Below the pieces are notes generated by a model. The model saw nothing but the letters and a program-made list of their open reading frames with translations, was not told the DNA's origin and made no database searches. Below, piece by piece: positions 61,272-64,000 of a DNA stretch of 64,000 nt (position 1 is its first letter; the number at the start of each line of letters is the position of its first letter). The position numbers and the translations under genes were made by a program. The DNA comes from Blautia sp. (GTDB lineage: Bacteria > Bacillota > Clostridia > Lachnospirales > Lachnospiraceae): the NCBI GenBank assembly GCA_023663685.1, contig JAMPHB010000002.1:161273-225272 (forward strand), in the 5' to 3' direction.

Positions 61272-61894
61272 ACTAAGCACAATCCCCCCTTATCCCAATA
61301 CGCCTCACCTCCGGGCTCAAATCCATAGAAATACATTCTGTCGCCGTAATAATCTCTCTTTGCCCTGAATAAGAATCTTCCCTCCAGCGGCTCAATGCTG
61401 ACAGCCCCCTCAAATGTCTTTCTTTCCTGGTATTCTTCTACCGCACAGTAGACTTCATCGTCCGTCTGTACCGCAATATAAGGAACCGCTCCCTCCTGCC
61501 CGTAATCCTCCTCCGGTGCATAGACAGATAAAAGCTCTACCTCTGCCGCATGGGATTTTGCCGGTTTAAATGCTTTATTTACAACATATCCGTAACCTGC
61601 ATCATATTCATCAGAAATTGTATGTACTTCTTTTGAAAGCTCTATGGTTTCGGCTGCCAGCGGATGCGGATAATTTTCTTTTTCTTTTCCCTCCGGATTT
61701 ACTGTTTTCTCTAACCTCTCACTTACCGCCTCCGCCTTTTTATTGAGCTGCATGATGCATACGGCAAAAATCAGATTCACCACTCCTACTGCCAGCCATA
61801 CAATCCCCGCCAATGTTTTGTTCATAACGAAACACAGGCAGGCAATGCAAATCCATATCACTGCTGTTACCAGGCTCATATTGATCTTCTTCAT
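61172..61894 (-). CDS. Membrane-anchored protein of unknown function
   Basis: This 240-residue protein has two N-terminal membrane segments (about residues 8-24 and 28-48), a charged linker and a soluble domain (about 115-235). I do not recognise the family. The soluble part is rich in aromatic and acidic residues (KRDYYGDRMYFYGFEPGG). GGAGG lies upstream of ATG 61894. Its last 33 codons overlap the convergent membrane gene. Confidence 0.75.
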   Translation of the reverse strand: MKKINMSLVTAVIWICIACLCFVMNKTLAGIVWLAVGVVNLIFAVCIMQLNKKAEAVSERLEKTVNPEGKEKENYPHPLAAETIELSKEVHTISDEYDAGYGYVVNKAFKPAKSHAAEVELLSVYAPEEDYGQEGAVPYIAVQTDDEVYCAVEEYQERKTFEGAVSIEPLEGRFLFRAKRDYYGDRMYFYGFEPGGEAYWDKGGLCLVYPKKYIGTEEEEKLMRVLDEAAGSLNIPSFGG

Positions 61895-61992
61895 AATTCA
61901 CACCTCCACAGACTCCGGCTTCACGCATAAGGAACCCAGCAATTATACCACAATGCAGACTATTATGCCACCGGAAAATCCGTTTTGGACAT

Positions 61993-62271
61993 GGAAATCA
62001 ATTTCTGGAATTGCGAATGGCCGCATGTGCGCAAGGTTCCATGCTGTCGGCTCCGATAAATGGATTTTCTAAACGTTCTGTAAAGGATATCTCTCCTGAC
62101 GTGACCGCCCGCAATTCGCCGTCGTGGCTCAGTGCGGGCTTTACGGGACGTCCGTGTCCTGCAATCGCTGATGCCATACAGAAAATTAAGAAAATCCAAT
62201 TTCCCATCGCAAAGACAGCTTTGGAAACCTTGCGCACATGCGGCCATTCGCAATTCCGGAAATTGATATCC
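61993..62271. repeat. 279-bp palindromic element
   Basis: Arms 61993-62048 and 62214-62271 are nearly perfect inverted copies of about 57 bp (for example GGAATTGCGAATGGCCGCAT in both). Inner arms GGATTTTCT (62062-62070) and AGAAAATCC (62189-62197) continue the pairing. A conceptual 79-codon minus-strand ORF (61998-62237; GTG start, no ribosome binding site) spans it and starts MRKVSKAVFAMGNWIFLIF. The rest of 61895-62282 holds no gene. Confidence 0.85.
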
Positions 62272-62282
62272 TTTTACTCCAT

Positions 62283-63089
62283 CTACAGATCCATCGGCCC
62301 GGCGAGCACCTCCCGCGTGACATATAACGGCATGGCATCTCCCCCAGACACAGCCGCTCCCATGGACCAGCGCACAAGAGTTGCCTGCATATTCGAAATC
62401 TCAATGCAGGTGATGCCGGATGGATGCACGCAGCTTCCGGTATTCATATAGCCCTCCCCCGGCTCCGGCAGCCGCGGCCTGTGGGAATGTCCCGCTACCA
62501 GATAGGCGCCTTTCTCAACCGTCCAGTTTTTCAGACACCTCTCATAGCGTTCTACCTTTTTGTAATTGCGGGCGGCGCTGGTCGGATCGTTCACCCCGGT
62601 GCTCTCCAGCGGTTTCCAGACATAGCGCACCAAAAACCGGGACAGGCGCCAGCACACGGAATTGAAAAAATCCGCCTGATGCCCGTGAAGCATATAGATA
62701 TCAGATCCGCCCTCTTCATTTTCAAGAATGACGGCAGGCGGCAGCACCGACCGCAGCGCCATGTCATGGTTTCCGTATATCTTTACAAACCTGCCCCTCA
62801 GCCTATAGCATTCCAACAGCTCGTACACTCTCTCGTGATAACGCATGATTCGCTGCAGACAGCGGTTCTCCCACAGCTCCTCCCCGTCTCCCAGCTCAAT
62901 ATAGAAAAAGTTCTTCCGCAGATAATAGGCAAGCGCAGCCAGATACAGATGGTGGTTTTTTAAAAAATTGTCGTTGCCCGTACCCTCACCCCGGTGACAG
63001 TCGCTAAAAAGCACATAACGGCTTTTTGCATTCAGCGGGAGCCTTACGGCCCCCGCCAGTGCCCGCTCTACTCTTGCCTTACAGCTCAT
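62283..63089 (-). CDS. Calcineurin-like metallophosphoesterase (LpxH-like)
   Basis: This 268-residue phosphoesterase has the full metal series: LFSDCHRGEG, IELGDGEELWEN, KIYGNHDMAL, YMLHGHQADF and YLVAGHSHRPRLP. It resembles UDP-diacylglucosamine diphosphatases and related proteins, but a Gram-positive host makes a lipid A role unlikely. ATG 63089 overlaps the stop of the upstream gene as ATGA and has AAGGAA upstream. Confidence 0.88.
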   Translation of the reverse strand: MSCKARVERALAGAVRLPLNAKSRYVLFSDCHRGEGTGNDNFLKNHHLYLAALAYYLRKNFFYIELGDGEELWENRCLQRIMRYHERVYELLECYRLRGRFVKIYGNHDMALRSVLPPAVILENEEGGSDIYMLHGHQADFFNSVCWRLSRFLVRYVWKPLESTGVNDPTSAARNYKKVERYERCLKNWTVEKGAYLVAGHSHRPRLPEPGEGYMNTGSCVHPSGITCIEISNMQATLVRWSMGAAVSGGDAMPLYVTREVLAGPMDL

Positions 63090-63997
63090 AAGCGGCACTT
63101 CCTTTTCTTTCTTTTTCTCAAATGCTTCTTATCCGCGCCAAACAGCCGCCGCAGGCATCCCGGAAGCAGCTCATAGAAAAACAGCAGTCTGTCCACTGTC
63201 TTTGTGAAAGGCCGGCTCGCAAAGCAAAACAGACGCACCCAGAAACGGTTCCACATCTGCGCCCAGCTCCGGTGTATTTTTCCCCGCAGGATACCTGCAC
63301 CATTTTCCATTCGCACATACACGCGGTTTCCACAGTGCTCGTATGCATCTGCCGCACCCTTTAAGCCCGCGCAAAAGGCCTCCGCCATCGCTGCATCGTC
63401 AAAGGCGATGGTGGTATAGAGCACAAGCTGTCCGGGCTTTGAAAACCGCCCCATGGAAAATCCCGTCAGCCACCAGTGCCTCGCCTCATAGGCGTAGATT
63501 GTCTCTCCCTCCCGCATAAGCCTGCTCTTGATGAGGGGCAGCTCATCGTCAGAGGCCGCGTCAAAATGTGCGTAGGGATATTCGCGGGGCACGAGGATAC
63601 GGTCGGCATGGTACACTCCCACCTCCGCCCCCATATTGATTCCGTACTGTCCCTTCCAGAACTCAATAAGCCAGGTTCGCCCCTCATAGTCGAAATAGAC
63701 CGGCCATATATCCATAACCATATGCACCGCAGGCGCAGCTGCGTCAAATAGCGCCTCATAGCCTGCCTGCCTCTGCCACGCATCGCGTCTGGTGGAAAAA
63801 ATATCCCAGTCTTTCACATAGAAAAATCCGAAGGGTTCCGCCAGGGCATTGATTTTCTCCAGCTTCTCCCACTCCGGCATCCCCTGTACCTTACACACAC
63901 ATTTTTTCCTATGTCTGTACGCCGCAAAAGCCAGCAGAACAAGTATGATAATCCCGACCGCCGGCAGCACAGCTTTTACTATTTCCAATGGTTCCAC
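63086..63997 (-). CDS. DUF4474-like membrane-anchored protein, possibly cut by the window edge
   Basis: This protein of at least 303 residues has an N-terminal membrane segment (VGIIILVLLAFAAY) and a domain with YFDYEGRTWLIEFWKGQYGINMGAEVGVY that resembles DUF4474. The visible start is GTG 63997, 3 nt from the window end, so the true start may lie outside. It is translationally coupled to the phosphoesterase gene (ATGA overlap). Function unknown. Confidence 0.72.
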   Translation of the reverse strand: MEPLEIVKAVLPAVGIIILVLLAFAAYRHRKKCVCKVQGMPEWEKLEKINALAEPFGFFYVKDWDIFSTRRDAWQRQAGYEALFDAAAPAVHMVMDIWPVYFDYEGRTWLIEFWKGQYGINMGAEVGVYHADRILVPREYPYAHFDAASDDELPLIKSRLMREGETIYAYEARHWWLTGFSMGRFSKPGQLVLYTTIAFDDAAMAEAFCAGLKGAADAYEHCGNRVYVRMENGAGILRGKIHRSWAQMWNRFWVRLFCFASRPFTKTVDRLLFFYELLPGCLRRLFGADKKHLRKRKKRKCRL

Positions 63998-64000
63998 AAC

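Noticed and set aside
61998-62237. 79-residue protein encoded in the palindromic element
   Set aside because: The frame starts and ends in the two repeat arms, uses GTG without a ribosome binding site, and is better explained by the repeat.

Overview
The window looks like a chromosomal segment of a spore-forming, probably motile member of the Clostridia, most likely the family Lachnospiraceae. The evidence is a complete spoIIIA operon, spoVB, a SigH-type sigma factor, chemotaxis genes (MCP, CheC, CheY), sigma-D-type promoters, and clostridial-type gene orders (gap-pgk-tpiA; ispF-cysE-cysS-mrnC-rlmB-sigH). GC content is moderate, most genes lie on the minus strand, and the three tRNA genes do not encode CCA. 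I see no rRNA, CRISPR array, insertion sequence or prophage.

Layout. 0-4 kb: an MCP, thioredoxin and prfC. 4-8.7 kb: spoIIIAA-AH behind a sigma-E-like promoter, preceded by a HipA-like kinase gene and argS. 11.8-14.4 kb: a BlaI/BlaR1-type repressor and sensor-protease pair with two operator palindromes. 14.4-18.4 kb: a lipoprotein, an ABC-class ATPase and an MFS transporter with an attenuator-like leader, then tRNA-Met and tRNA-Val. 18.7-24.7 kb: a short metH, a HAD hydrolase, a cysteine desulfurase and a divergent spoVB with its own sigma-E-like promoter. 24.7-27.4 kb: glycosyltransferase, papain-like hydrolase and flippase. 27.5-38 kb: purC-purF-purB, gpmI, a CapA-like protein and gap-pgk-tpiA. 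38-41.8 kb: a PHP phosphatase, a probable small RNA, an XRE regulator and lysA. 41.9-45 kb: a lytic transglycosylase and a calcium-binding-repeat protein, each behind a sigma-D-type promoter. 45.1-50 kb: an MNT/HEPN pair, tRNA-Thr, a metallophosphoesterase, a ParB-like/BMP fusion, CheC and CheY. 50-56.7 kb: mecA, sigH, rlmB, mrnC, cysS, cysE, ispF and pta. 56.7-64 kb: a third sigma-D-type gene, metY, a nucleotidase/guanylate-kinase fusion, small membrane proteins, a long palindromic repeat, a phosphoesterase and a DUF4474-like protein.

Connections. The genes divide into core metabolism (glycolysis, purines, sulfur and methionine, lysine), sporulation (spoIIIA, spoVB, sigH) and motility (MCP, CheC/CheY and three scattered sigma-D-type genes). 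The least explained features are the ParB/BMP fusion beside cheC, the nucleotidase/guanylate-kinase fusion, the attenuator upstream of the MFS gene, a promoter-to-terminator unit with no gene (a small RNA candidate), the palindromic element near 62 kb, and a start-codon-proximal hairpin before an XRE regulator.
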